Assembly (NCBI GenBank): GCA_947479535.1
Contig: CANJZQ010000012.1
Coordinates: forward strand, 1-54,426
Direction of reading: 5' to 3'
Origin: Oligoflexales bacterium
GTDB lineage: Bacteria > Bdellovibrionota_B > Oligoflexia > Oligoflexales > RGVZ01
Length of the DNA stretch: 54,426 nt
In this document: piece after piece, positions 15,652 to 24,537 of the stretch
Numbering within the stretch: position 1 is the stretch's first letter
How the letters are laid out: every line of letters starts with the position of its first letter
Made by a program: the position numbers and the translations under genes
The notes under the pieces: model-generated
What the model was told of the DNA's origin: nothing
The model's input: the letters and a program-made list of their open reading frames with translations, nothing else
The model's database searches: none

Positions 15652-16332
15652 TCAGCCTCCGGTCTGGGTTGAGTGGACGTTTGGTCCGTTTGTTTTGATC
15701 GAAACATTGGTCTTGCTTGAAACATTGTTTTTGACGGGAACATCATTTTTGACCGTGCCGTCGACGGACAGGCCTTCGCCCCTCAGCACCGTCGGAATGC
15801 CAGCGGTCATCAGGATCACACGGTCCGCCATGGCGGCCACGGCCTGATTGAGGCGGCCGTTCGCCTCCCGGAAGGCGCGTTCTGTTTCGACCGGCGGGGA
15901 AGGCGAGGCCCCGATCTCGGCAGCGACCACGATCAAATTGGCACCGGCATCGCGGGCACGACGCAGGGCGTCCGTCATGCGCTCGGACTCGGTGTTCAGC
16001 ATATTTAGCAAGTCCACGGCCGTGCGGCCGGCCGGGTGATTGACGGTCAAAGCGGCCAGCCAAAGGTTGAGTGAATCGACGATGATCTGGTCGTGGACTG
16101 CGGTTGCCGCAAAAACAAGCGATGGCAGGTCAGCCGGGCGGTCGACATGTTGCCATGATGTTGGTCGGGCGGCCTTAAGGGCCTCGACCCGGGCCATCAT
16201 CAGCGGGTGCTGTGTATTGGCCATGCCAATCACCAGGGTGTCCAGTCCAGGGCGCGCCACAACCGAGGTTTGAGTGGATTTACCGGAATGGGCGGGGCCA
16301 ATCAGAAATGTGAGGCACTTCTCGGCTTGCAT
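15652..16332 (-). CDS. CobU-like P-loop protein lacking guanylylation histidine
   Basis: This 226-residue homologue of adenosylcobinamide kinase/guanylyltransferase (CobU) keeps the fold: P-loop GPAHSGKST (12-20; CobU has GGARSGKS), ARPTSW, DSLNLW, AEIGASPSPP, RAFREANGRLNQ and a final AGIP. CobU uses a histidine in a HH pair (His46 in Salmonella) as the guanylylated nucleophile. The aligned positions here are Ala51/Leu52. Guanylyl transfer by that route is therefore unlikely, while kinase activity could remain. A low-complexity tail (about 193-226) of repeated KNNVS/KTNVS units is not part of CobU. No cobalamin gene is nearby. Family membership is clear; activity is not. Confidence 0.85.
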   Translation of the reverse strand: MQAEKCLTFLIGPAHSGKSTQTSVVARPGLDTLVIGMANTQHPLMMARVEALKAARPTSWQHVDRPADLPSLVFAATAVHDQIIVDSLNLWLAALTVNHPAGRTAVDLLNMLNTESERMTDALRRARDAGANLIVVAAEIGASPSPPVETERAFREANGRLNQAVAAMADRVILMTAGIPTVLRGEGLSVDGTVKNDVPVKNNVSSKTNVSIKTNGPNVHSTQTGG

Positions 16333-16410
16333 GGGTGAGGTTCCCCCGGCACAATTTGGCAGACGTGGACTTGACGATTTTTTGAGCCTTTACATCAGGA
16401 TAGCGCAAAG

Positions 16411-17664
16411 ATGGGTTTTCTAGAAGTCATGCGTGAACGTGGGCTGGTTGCCCAGATCACCCACGAGGAAGAACTTGCCGGGCATTTGGCCACCGGAATT
16501 CGGACGGCTTACTGCGGTTTTGATCCCTCTGCCGACAGCCTTCACGTTGGGTCCCTGTTGCCGATCATGGCCATGCGTCGCTGGCAAGCTGCCGGCCACC
16601 GTGTGGTGGCTCTCGTCGGTGGAGGAACCGGACTCATCGGCGATCCTTCTGGCAAAACGGAAATGCGCCAGATGGTCGAGGAAGACGGATTGAAAAAAAA
16701 TCTGGCTGGAATTCGTACCCAGTTGGAGCGGTTTCTGGACATGAAGGATTCCAAACGCGGAATCATTGTCAACAACGCCGATTGGTTGAACGATTTGAGG
16801 TATCTGCCATTTCTGCGGGACATTGGGCGCCACTTCAGCGTCAACCGCATGCTGACCGCCGACTGTTTCAAACAGCGCCTTGAAAAAGGTCTGAGTTTTT
16901 TTGAATTCAATTACATGCTGCTGCAGAGCTACGATTTTCTGCACCTCTATAGAACCCAGTCCTGCACCGTGCAACTTGGCGGTGACGACCAGTGGAGCAA
17001 CATGCTCTCTGGCGTGGACCTTGTTCGGCGTTTGACGGGAGGCAAAGCTTTCTGTGTAACGCTTCCGCTTCTAGCCACGACCGATGGCCGCAAGATGGGC
17101 AAGACGGAAAAAGGCGCTGTTTGGCTGGATGCGGAAAAGACAAGTCCATTTGAATATTATCAGTATTGGCGCAACGTCGAAGACGCAATGGTGGAGCCTT
17201 GCCTGCGTTACTTTACGGATTTGCCGGTTGCTGAAATCGCGCAACTCGCCGCCCTGAAGGACGCCGCAATCAACGAAGCTAAAAAACGCCTGGCTTGGGA
17301 GTGCACCAGATTCGCTCATGGGGAAATGGCTGCCAACGAGGCCCAGGAATCTGCGTCTCGTTTATTTGGCGCAGGTGGTTCACATCCAGGCGGAGACACC
17401 GGAAACGAGCCGGAACATTTTATTGAGCGGGCACAGCTGGATGGCAAGGCGGAAATTGCCATTGTCGATCTGTTGGCTTTGGCGGGAGTCGTTGAAACCA
17501 AGTCAGAAGCCAAGCGCCTGATTCAGCAGGGCGGCCTGAGTGTGGATCAAGTGAAAATCACTGACCTGCACGCGCGAGTCCCCGCAAGTGCGCTGGAAAA
17601 GAGTGAAGGGTGTCTGGTCCGCAAGGGCAAAAAGCACTATCATCGCATCAAGTTACGCAACTGA
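16411..17664 (+). CDS. tyrS: Tyrosyl-tRNA synthetase
   Basis: This class I aminoacyl-tRNA synthetase (417 aa) charges tRNA-Tyr. The HIGH-type motif is HVGS (45-48), the tyrosine pocket has LLQSYDF and GGDDQW (190-195), and the KMSKS-type loop is KMGKT (228-232). The C-terminal region (about 350-417) is an S4-like RNA-binding domain with an SVDQVKI strand. Length and order are normal. AGGA precedes the ATG. A TTGACG at 16371-16376 lies upstream, without a convincing -10. Confidence 0.97.
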   Translation: MGFLEVMRERGLVAQITHEEELAGHLATGIRTAYCGFDPSADSLHVGSLLPIMAMRRWQAAGHRVVALVGGGTGLIGDPSGKTEMRQMVEEDGLKKNLAGIRTQLERFLDMKDSKRGIIVNNADWLNDLRYLPFLRDIGRHFSVNRMLTADCFKQRLEKGLSFFEFNYMLLQSYDFLHLYRTQSCTVQLGGDDQWSNMLSGVDLVRRLTGGKAFCVTLPLLATTDGRKMGKTEKGAVWLDAEKTSPFEYYQYWRNVEDAMVEPCLRYFTDLPVAEIAQLAALKDAAINEAKKRLAWECTRFAHGEMAANEAQESASRLFGAGGSHPGGDTGNEPEHFIERAQLDGKAEIAIVDLLALAGVVETKSEAKRLIQQGGLSVDQVKITDLHARVPASALEKSEGCLVRKGKKHYHRIKLRN

Positions 17665-17711
17665 CTCAAGGACGCAGCGAAGCCCCCGATTTAGTTCTGG
17701 TAGGAGTGTTC

Positions 17712-18242
17712 ATGAAAATCAATCGATTCTCACAATTGGTTTTAGGCATGCTGGTGATGGCGTCGGGCAGGATATACGCCGGCAGCGTCGAAGCAAAACA
17801 AAACGGTGTCCCTGTGACTGCGGCCCCGGACAAGGGTGCCGCGGTGGTTCAGACTTTGAAAGCCGGTGAAGCGGTTGAAGTGGTCGAGCGGAAGGGCATG
17901 TATTGGCAGGTCAAGGCTGGCGGGGGGAAAACCGGTTTTGTTTCGGTGATGTCCGTTAAAATTAAGTCATCGGATTCGGATCGCGGTTCCCTTGCAGGTG
18001 CGATCCAGAGCGCGGTTCAGAGCGGCCGTTCTTCGTCGGAAGGCGCAAGTGCCCGTGCCCGCGCGACCGTCATGGGAGTCCGGGGTCTCGATGAAACAAA
18101 CGACACGTCTTATGCAGCAAATACGCGGCCGAATTTGAAGGCGGTCTTCTCCATGGAAGACAGCCGGGTTTCTGCGGTGCAGATCGAAAGCCTTTCGGAA
18201 AAGGTCTTCGATGAAATTGCGAAGCAATCCAAAAGCAAGTAA
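17712..18242 (+). CDS. Exported bacterial SH3-domain protein
   Basis: This 176-residue protein has a Sec signal peptide (cleavage near IYA-G, residue 23). An SH3-like domain at about 24-83 shows the NGVPVTAAP start, LKAGE turn and YWQVKAG. The remainder is a Ser/Ala/Arg-rich helical region, perhaps a cell-wall or partner-binding segment. Such domains often bind peptidoglycan or act as structural modules. ATG 17712 is chosen with TAGGAG six bases upstream. It lies between tyrS and an M48 peptidase gene, in the same direction, so it may be a cofactor of the peptidase. Confidence 0.8.
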   Translation: MKINRFSQLVLGMLVMASGRIYAGSVEAKQNGVPVTAAPDKGAAVVQTLKAGEAVEVVERKGMYWQVKAGGGKTGFVSVMSVKIKSSDSDRGSLAGAIQSAVQSGRSSSEGASARARATVMGVRGLDETNDTSYAANTRPNLKAVFSMEDSRVSAVQIESLSEKVFDEIAKQSKSK

Positions 18243-18295
18243 GGTCCCGAACAAGTACCCAAATATCAAGAATTCCTTGGAGCAAAGGATTGCTC

Positions 18296-19321
18296 ATGAA
18301 AAAAATACTGCTGACCACAACGCTGTTGGCTGCTGCCGGTTTCTCTCTTGCAGCTGCCGTTGCTGAAACCGAAAACAAATCCGCAAACAAATCCGCGGAC
18401 GGCGCGAAAGCTGGTGAAGTGCCGCAGCTTTCGAAGGAAGAAGAGCGCAAACTCGCTGAATTTCGTGCCGAGCTTGATATCGGTCGCAACATGGCCGGGC
18501 GCCTCGTTGCGTATTACGGTGAATTCAACGATGAGCCGTTGAACGGATACTTGAATCTCGTTGGCAATTACGTGGCCCAACAGGGTCCCTTTGCCGACCG
18601 CCGTTACATGATCAAATTGCTCAACAGTGAATCGGTGAACGCGTTTGCCTGTCCGGGTGGATACATCCTGGTCACGATGGGTGCCCTGCGTCAGGCGGAA
18701 AACGAGGCCGAGTTGGCGGCGATCCTCGGACATGAATCCGCCCATGTCGGCAATCGCCACATGATGAAAACCCTGCTGTCGATGGACAAGGAAAAGTTGG
18801 ACCAGGCGGCAAAGGCTTCGGCCTCCAAGCCAGATCCTTCGGCGGCTTCCCGGATGCGCAAGCGCGTTCAGGTCACCGAACAATCTGAAGCCGCCAAAAC
18901 CCTGGCCCGTTACCTTGGATCGACCAGCGTTGCCGGTTTGAGCATCATCGCCGCAGCGAAGGCTGGCCTGGGACTGATCCTTGAAAAAGGTCTGGATCAC
19001 AAACTTGAATTCGAGGCGGATCAAGAAGGTGTGAAGTACGCCGTCGCGGCGGGATACGATCCGAAAGCACTGTCCAATTTTCTTGGACGTCTGGTGGCGC
19101 GCCAGAAAATTTTGAACACAAAGACCCTGGAAAAAACTCACCCGAAGCCAGCTGAGCGTCGTGCCAGAGTTGAGCAATTACTGGTCCAGATGAAGGCCGA
19201 CACCATCACTGGTGCTAAAGGGGTTCAGCGGTTTGCCGCGATGCAACAGCGGATGCCGGTTGCAGCAAGCAGGAAAAATTCAGAAAAAACAGCAGAGACT
19301 GAAGCCGTCAAGGGGAAGTGA
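18296..19321 (+). CDS. Periplasmic M48-family metallopeptidase
   Basis: This zinc metallopeptidase (about 341 aa) has a Sec signal peptide (1-23, cleavage near AVA). The zinc site HESAH is at 146-150 and the third ligand glutamate is in LEFEAD (238). A Ser/Ala/Lys-rich loop (160-200) separates them. The family acts in quality control or assembly of envelope proteins, as in the BepA/LoiP group; this is the inferred role. The ATG at 18296 has AAGGA upstream. Five bases separate it from the downstream outer-membrane protein, so they probably form one unit. Confidence 0.9.
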   Translation: MKKILLTTTLLAAAGFSLAAAVAETENKSANKSADGAKAGEVPQLSKEEERKLAEFRAELDIGRNMAGRLVAYYGEFNDEPLNGYLNLVGNYVAQQGPFADRRYMIKLLNSESVNAFACPGGYILVTMGALRQAENEAELAAILGHESAHVGNRHMMKTLLSMDKEKLDQAAKASASKPDPSAASRMRKRVQVTEQSEAAKTLARYLGSTSVAGLSIIAAAKAGLGLILEKGLDHKLEFEADQEGVKYAVAAGYDPKALSNFLGRLVARQKILNTKTLEKTHPKPAERRARVEQLLVQMKADTITGAKGVQRFAAMQQRMPVAASRKNSEKTAETEAVKGK

Positions 19322-19325
19322 TTAA

Positions 19326-20666
19326 ATGATGAAATCAAGCATGGTGAACTTCAGGGTTGTATTGGCGGCAAGCGTGGCGTGGTTTTTTTCAGGCAGCGCC
19401 CATGCTGATATCTTTCACTACAATAACGTGCTGGTTGGCGAACGTGCGGTGGGGCTTGGCGGCGCCTTCACGGCTTTGGCCGATGATGCTTCGGGGCTCT
19501 ACTACAACCCGGCCGGGATTGCGTTTGCTCAGTCGAACGATATTTCCGGTTCCGGCAATGCCTATTACAAAAAATCCACTGAGTATTCGAATGTCGTGAT
19601 GGAGCAAGACTATATGGAGACGGCGAGCGGCATGTTTGCCCCGTTTTTGGGGATTTTGAACAAGCTGGATCGTTTCGTTCCAGGTCTGGTGGGCGCGTTT
19701 GCCATGTATACATCTGACACAGAGCTTCTCAATCAGAACGACCGCTGGCCAGTCGTGAATTTGGGAACCGTCGGGACCAAAACGCAATCGATTCAGGGGT
19801 TTCACCGGGTGGTTCAGCTGCGCACGACGACTTCCCACATCGCCCTTGGCGCTGGCTACCGGATGTCGGGCAGGCTGTCCGTTGGCTTTGGCTTGCGTTA
19901 CACGACGATCAGTGAACTTTCTCAGGATTTTCAGCAGTCTGACGCCGTCATAGAGGATTCAGCCAGCGGAACCAGCACGGTTACCCAGCTGACGAAACTT
20001 TATCAAAATTCAAGAACCAGTATCGAAGCCAAGGGACTGGAGCCATCCTTTGGCGTTCAAATGGCTTTGGGGCAGTCCATTTCCCTTGGTCTTTCAGCCC
20101 GGAAGGGGGCCTTTGTGTCACAAGAACTGACGAGCGCTTCCGATGCTTTGCAAACCCTTCAGGTTAATGCGGCCGGAGCAGCAGTCGTCACAGAGGTGGC
20201 ATCTGCCGCTGATGGGAAATCTTCGAATCCATTGGGCAAAATTCCAGGAGAAGTGCGATTGGGGGCCGCCTGGTTTGCCAATCCAAGGTTGATGGCCTGC
20301 GGCGATGTCAGCTATTACGATCCGGCTACCAACAGTCCGGCAGCCTATCAGAGAAACTCAGTGCTGAATTACTCTGCCGGGGCGGAGTATTACGTGACAC
20401 CTTCGGTTGCGATGCGCGGGGGATTTTTCACCAACAACGATTCGCGGCCGTCCCTGTCGACTTCCAAGTATACAGGTGGAACCAATGTTGATTACAAAGG
20501 CGGTTCATTGTTTGCGGCTTACATCCAACCCAACAGCCAGATCAGCCTTGGGGCAGTGGTTCAGAGTGGGGCCGGCAAGGCACAGAAAGTTGGGGGTTCG
20601 ACCACATTGACGGACGTCACATCTTCAATCACAACGTTTGCTTTTGCAGCAACCACAAGCCTCTGA
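19326..20666 (+). CDS. OmpP1/FadL-like outer-membrane protein
   Basis: This 446-residue outer-membrane beta-barrel has a signal peptide (cleavage near AHA-D, residue 28). The motif GLGGAFTALADDASGLYYNPAG, split as VGLGGAFTAL and DDASGLYYNPAG, is the hallmark of the FadL/OmpP1 family, whose N-terminal plug admits hydrophobic ligands. A series of alternating strands runs to a final FAFAATTSL. The ligand is not predictable. It is likely cotranscribed with the M48 peptidase just upstream, which could help its assembly. Confidence 0.88.
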   Translation: MMKSSMVNFRVVLAASVAWFFSGSAHADIFHYNNVLVGERAVGLGGAFTALADDASGLYYNPAGIAFAQSNDISGSGNAYYKKSTEYSNVVMEQDYMETASGMFAPFLGILNKLDRFVPGLVGAFAMYTSDTELLNQNDRWPVVNLGTVGTKTQSIQGFHRVVQLRTTTSHIALGAGYRMSGRLSVGFGLRYTTISELSQDFQQSDAVIEDSASGTSTVTQLTKLYQNSRTSIEAKGLEPSFGVQMALGQSISLGLSARKGAFVSQELTSASDALQTLQVNAAGAAVVTEVASAADGKSSNPLGKIPGEVRLGAAWFANPRLMACGDVSYYDPATNSPAAYQRNSVLNYSAGAEYYVTPSVAMRGGFFTNNDSRPSLSTSKYTGGTNVDYKGGSLFAAYIQPNSQISLGAVVQSGAGKAQKVGGSTTLTDVTSSITTFAFAATTSL

Positions 20667-20713
20667 TGTTTAGAAAAGCAAGAAGCAAGAAGAAATAAGA
20701 GAGAATAAATTAA

Positions 20714-21190
20714 ATGGCCACTGAATCGATTCCGTTTACCAAGACTGGTTTTGACCGCCTTCAAGCCGAACTTTCACGGCTGAAGTCCGATGAGCGCCCG
20801 CGGGTTATCCAAGAGATTGCCGAGGCAAGGTCTCATGGTGATTTAAAGGAAAATGCCGAGTATCACGCCGCGCGGGAAAAGCAGGGTTTCATTGAGGGCC
20901 GGATTGCTGACCTTGAAGACAAGCTCTCCCGGGGGCAAGTGATTGATTCCAGCGACGGCGATCAGACCCAGGTCCGGTTTGCTGCCTTTGTGACTTGCTG
21001 CGATCAGGAAACTGGCGAAGAGAAGACTTATCAAATCGTTGGCGACATCGAGGCTGATATTCGCGAGCTTCGGATTTCCCTGAGCTCTCCACTGGCGCGC
21101 GCTTTGATCGGCAAGCGTGTGGACGATCTTGTTGAAGTTCACGCTCCAAAGGGTGCCGTTGAATACACGATCACAAGCATCCGTTACTGA
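20714..21190 (+). CDS. greA: Transcription elongation factor GreA
   Basis: This cleavage factor (158 aa) enters the RNA polymerase secondary channel to rescue backtracked complexes. The coiled-coil N-terminal domain has the acidic tip [10 protein letters not shown] (about 41-50) with the key Asp/Glu residues, and the C-terminal domain is FKBP-like with [14 protein letters not shown]. Length is typical. The start follows an AGAGAG site. The upstream 47 bases are A/G-rich. Its stop shares a base with the downstream photolyase start, so the two are coupled. Confidence 0.96.
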   Translation: MATESIPFTKTGFDRLQAELSRLKSDERPRVIQEIAEARSHGDLKENAEYHAAREKQGFIEGRIADLEDKLSRGQVIDSSDGDQTQVRFAAFVTCCDQETGEEKTYQIVGDIEADIRELRISLSSPLARALIGKRVDDLVEVHAPKGAVEYTITSIRY

Positions 21191-22692
21191 TGGCTGAGTC
21201 TATGACTCCGGGACGGGGTACGGCCATTGTGTGGTTCAGGCGTGATTTGAGGCTGTCGGATCACTATGCTCTGCTGCGCGCTTGCCGGGACTACGATCGC
21301 GTGATTCCGGTTTTTGTGCTCTTCGAAGATGCTTTTTCTCAGCGTGGCAAAAAAAATAGCGATTCATGGCCTTTGGGCGGAGCCCAGCGCTGGTGGTTGC
21401 ACCACAGCCTCAAGCAATTGGACAAATCTCTGCAGGATCGGGGATCAAAGTTGATCTTCCGCCACGGTGATCCACTGCAAGAGATTCCTGCATTGGTCAA
21501 GCAGACGGGCGCGAGTGCGGTGCTCTGGCACCGTATTTATGAGGCGCAGATTGCCGGGATCGACGACAAGATCCTGAAGGTCTTGGAGGCAGCGGGTTGC
21601 AAGGCGCTGCCTCATCGGGGAGATTTGCTGCATGAACCCGACGCCGTAAAGAGCGGAGGCGGGACCCCGTTCAAAGTTTTTACGCCATTCTGGCGGAGTC
21701 TTGTAAAAATGGGGGCCCCGGCAGAGCCAAAGGCCGCTCCTGGAAAGATTCCGGCGCCGGCGAATTGGCCCAAGTCATTGGATTTGCGCGATTTCCACCT
21801 GGAGGCTCACGCCAAGTGGGCTTTTTCGATTGCCGAGGCTTGGGTCCCAGGGGAGGCCGGCGCGAAAACCCGGCTCAGGGCATTCAATGATGAAAAAGCA
21901 GCCCGTTACGTGCCGGACCGGGACATTCCTTCGATCAACGGTGTCAGCCGGCTGTCGCCGCACCTTCATTTTGGCGAGATCACCGTCCGCCAGATCTGGC
22001 ATTCCTTCCACGATGCGACCAAGGGCGGATTTGATCTGAGGTTTGAGCCGTACCGGCGCCAACTTGGGTGGCGCGAGTTTGCCCGGCATTCACTTTGGCA
22101 TTTTCCGGACGCGCCGCGAGCACCGATGCGGGCTGAATTTGAACAATTCCCTTGGCGGAAGGGCGGCGGAATCTCCCACGACTTGAAGGCCTGGCAGGTC
22201 GGTTTGACAGGCTATCCATTGGTGGATGCCGGGATGCGGGAGCTTTGGAAGACCGGATGGATGCACAACCGGGTCCGGATGGTGGTGGGGTCATTCCTTG
22301 TCAAAAACCTGCGTATCCATTGGTTGGAGGGGGCGCAGTGGTTCTGGGACACCCTTGTCGATGCAGATTTGGCAAACAATACCATGGGTTGGCAGTGGGC
22401 AGCCGGGTGCGGTTTTGATGCGGCACCTTACTTCAGGGTGTTCAACCCTGTCTTGCAGGGCAAGCGGTTTGACCCAGAGGGGCTTTACGTCAAAAAGTGG
22501 ATTCCCGAGTTAAAGCACCTGCCTCTTAAATACATTCATGCCCCTTGGGAGGCGCCGGAGGCTGAACTTGCCCGAGCCCGTGTGATTTTGGGGGAGACCT
22601 ATCCGAAGCCGGTGGTTGACCCTGCAAAAGGGCGGGAATTGGCCCTTGAGGCTTATGAAACTATGAAAATTTCACGTAAAACATCAAAATGA
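21190..22692 (+). CDS. phrB: Deoxyribodipyrimidine photolyase (class I CPD type)
   Basis: This light-dependent DNA repair enzyme (500 aa) splits cyclobutane pyrimidine dimers with FADH-. The N-terminal antenna domain begins at about residue 10 with IVWFRRDLRLSDH. The FAD domain shows RLSPHLHFGEI, a YRRQLGWREFARH segment, WKTGWMHNRVRM and NNTMGWQWAAGCG, with the conserved Trp/Asn residues in place. The start overlaps the greA stop by one base. A cryptochrome-like role cannot be excluded, but motif content fits repair photolyases. Confidence 0.93.
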   Translation: MAESMTPGRGTAIVWFRRDLRLSDHYALLRACRDYDRVIPVFVLFEDAFSQRGKKNSDSWPLGGAQRWWLHHSLKQLDKSLQDRGSKLIFRHGDPLQEIPALVKQTGASAVLWHRIYEAQIAGIDDKILKVLEAAGCKALPHRGDLLHEPDAVKSGGGTPFKVFTPFWRSLVKMGAPAEPKAAPGKIPAPANWPKSLDLRDFHLEAHAKWAFSIAEAWVPGEAGAKTRLRAFNDEKAARYVPDRDIPSINGVSRLSPHLHFGEITVRQIWHSFHDATKGGFDLRFEPYRRQLGWREFARHSLWHFPDAPRAPMRAEFEQFPWRKGGGISHDLKAWQVGLTGYPLVDAGMRELWKTGWMHNRVRMVVGSFLVKNLRIHWLEGAQWFWDTLVDADLANNTMGWQWAAGCGFDAAPYFRVFNPVLQGKRFDPEGLYVKKWIPELKHLPLKYIHAPWEAPEAELARARVILGETYPKPVVDPAKGRELALEAYETMKISRKTSK

Positions 22693-22776
22693 TCTAACAC
22701 ATCAGAGAAAAAGTCTGATATGGTGTCGCCGGTCTTGGGATTTTTGTTTTGTTTTAATCTTTTGGAGAAGATGTTC

Positions 22777-23058
22777 ATGGGTAAGAAGCTATACGTCGGC
22801 GGCCTTCCGTACACCACCACCGATGACAAACTGCGCGACTTGTTCGCTCAGATCGGTGACGTTGACAGTGCCACCATCATTATGGATCGCGACACCGGCC
22901 GTAGCAAAGGCTTCGGATTTGTTGAAATGGCGAACGATGCAGACGCAGAATCTGCAATCAGCCGTTACAACGGATCGCAGTACGAAGGTCGTCGTTTGAC
23001 GGTCAACGAAGCACGCCCGCAGGCTCCCCGCGAAAATCGCGGACCGCGCCGCTTCTAG
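22777..23058 (+). CDS. RNA-binding protein with one RRM
   Basis: This 93-residue protein is essentially one RNA recognition motif. RNP2 is LYVGGL (6-11) and RNP1 is KGFGFVEM (about 45-52). A short Arg/Pro/Asn-rich tail (APRENRGPRRF) follows. Small proteins like this resemble cold-shock or glycine-rich RNA-binding proteins of cyanobacteria and proteobacteria. ATG 22777 is chosen because GGAG at 22764-22767 is spaced nine bases away. It probably has its own promoter in the 84-base gap and ends at the strong terminator at 23076. Confidence 0.9.
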   Translation: MGKKLYVGGLPYTTTDDKLRDLFAQIGDVDSATIIMDRDTGRSKGFGFVEMANDADAESAISRYNGSQYEGRRLTVNEARPQAPRENRGPRRF

Positions 23059-23075
23059 TATTCGCTGATTAGACT

Positions 23076-23112
23076 CCAGCCGTGACCCGCAAGGGTTGCG
23101 GCTGGTTTTTTT
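23076..23112 (+). terminator. Rho-independent terminator after RRM gene
   Basis: A perfect outer stem CCAGCCG (23076-23082) pairs with CGGCTGG (23099-23105), extended inside by GACCC/GGGTT around GCAA. It is followed by a run of eight T (23106-23113). It lies 18 bases after the RRM stop codon. Confidence 0.92.
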
Positions 23113-23148
23113 TGTGCCGGATTTCTGCCGACAATCCGGCTTCGGCGG

Positions 23149-24537
23149 TCAGTTGCCGCCAAACATCTCGCGCGCCTTGACCTTCCTGAATTTGAAAATC
23201 GACTCGACGTCCTTGGATACAAATGGGCCCGCCGTCAGGCTACCCAACAAACCCATTGGGACCCGGTACTGCACGCGGTCGGTCATCAACGTCCCGCCGG
23301 CGAGTTCTTCAAATTCATGGGTGTGATGCCAAAGGGCATAGGGGCCTTTGATCTGGTTATCGACAAATTTTTTCGGCGGTGTCCAACTGATGATTTCTGT
23401 TCGCCAGCGGATCGGCAAGCCGTGCAGTTTGAGCTTGTAGTCGATCAACGTGCCATTTTGCAGGTCCCGTGTGCTTTTGCCGACCACCCTGAAATTCAAA
23501 AAATCAGGCGTCAGGATTTCCAGGTTTTTTTCATTTTGAAAGAATGGAAAAATTTCCCCCAACGGTTTTGCAAGCCACTGGCGGACGCGAATCTCGCTGA
23601 TTCCGCGTTGAACGTCGTCACCACATAAATCCCGCAGCGCTTCCTGGATCTTTGCAAACTTAAAAGCAAATCCGGCTGAGAGTGCCCTGCGCGGATAAAC
23701 CTTTTGACTGCCAAGCACCAAAATCGCTCGCGATCCCAAGGCCGCCTTCAGGGCAAGCTTTGGTGCCGCCAAGAAAATAGGCTGTTTGACGAGACGCGCC
23801 AGTTCATGGGTGAAAGCCGCATTGGTTGCAGGCTCCGGAGCTGACGCATTATAGATTCCCTTGGCCTTAGAGCTGGCAAGGGCCCAAAGGATCATCTGGA
23901 TCATGTCGTCGAGATGAATCCAACTCAGCCACTGCTTTCCTGAACCAAGATTCCCGGCTGCGCCAGACCGGAAGATCGGCAAAACCTTGCCAAGCATGCC
24001 TCCGCCATTGCCGAGGACCACGCTGATCCTCAAGATCACGAGACGCACCTCTGCAGGCAGGTTGGTTTGAGCAGAAACCTCCCATTCCTTGCAGATGTCA
24101 GGGAGCAGGCCCTGGCCTGCAGGGGAGTCTTCGTCCAGAGCCTCTTCGCCGCGGTCACCGTAGAACCCAATGGCCGATGTGCTGACGAAAGTGGATGGCG
24201 ATTTTCCAGATTCTTTCAGGGTGGTCAACGCCCGGACAATGGCTGCCGTGGGTTGGGTTCTGGAATCATACAACGCGCGAATGCGGGCTTTGGTCCATGG
24301 TTTTTCCTGGATGCCTTCGCCGGCCAGATTTACCACCGCATCGTGCCCGGCAAGATTCCGTGCAAGTTCGGCCTCGTTGGTCGGATCGAATTTAAAAACC
24401 TTGCACGGGTATGGCAGATCCAATTTAGCCTTTTCGGGATTACGGACCAGGGCCGTGACCTCATGGCCTGCGCGCACCAAGGCAATGCCCAACTCTTGGC
24501 CGATGAATCCAGTGGCTCCAATCAAAGCGATCTTCAT
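23149..24537 (-). CDS. TIGR01777-type NAD-dependent epimerase with C-terminal SRPBCC domain
   Basis: This roughly 462-residue protein combines an extended-SDR nucleotide-binding fold (GATGFIG at 7-13, VVNLAGEGI near 78-86, STSAIGFYGD) with a C-terminal SRPBCC/START-like domain (about 310-460, PQxWTPP and FEELAGG regions). Fusions of this type occur in proteobacteria, and their substrate is generally unknown. ATG 24537 overlaps the hutI stop by four bases as ATGA, and the extra residues up to 24561 lack a Shine-Dalgarno. It is the last gene of the minus-strand cysS-hutI run. Confidence 0.85.
   Translation of the reverse strand: MKIALIGATGFIGQELGIALVRAGHEVTALVRNPEKAKLDLPYPCKVFKFDPTNEAELARNLAGHDAVVNLAGEGIQEKPWTKARIRALYDSRTQPTAAIVRALTTLKESGKSPSTFVSTSAIGFYGDRGEEALDEDSPAGQGLLPDICKEWEVSAQTNLPAEVRLVILRISVVLGNGGGMLGKVLPIFRSGAAGNLGSGKQWLSWIHLDDMIQMILWALASSKAKGIYNASAPEPATNAAFTHELARLVKQPIFLAAPKLALKAALGSRAILVLGSQKVYPRRALSAGFAFKFAKIQEALRDLCGDDVQRGISEIRVRQWLAKPLGEIFPFFQNEKNLEILTPDFLNFRVVGKSTRDLQNGTLIDYKLKLHGLPIRWRTEIISWTPPKKFVDNQIKGPYALWHHTHEFEELAGGTLMTDRVQYRVPMGLLGSLTAGPFVSKDVESIFKFRKVKAREMFGGN

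Noticed and set aside
23117-23141. Second terminator hairpin GCCGGATT/AATCCGGC
   Set aside because: On the minus strand it is followed by an A-run, not T, so it is not a terminator for the epimerase gene.
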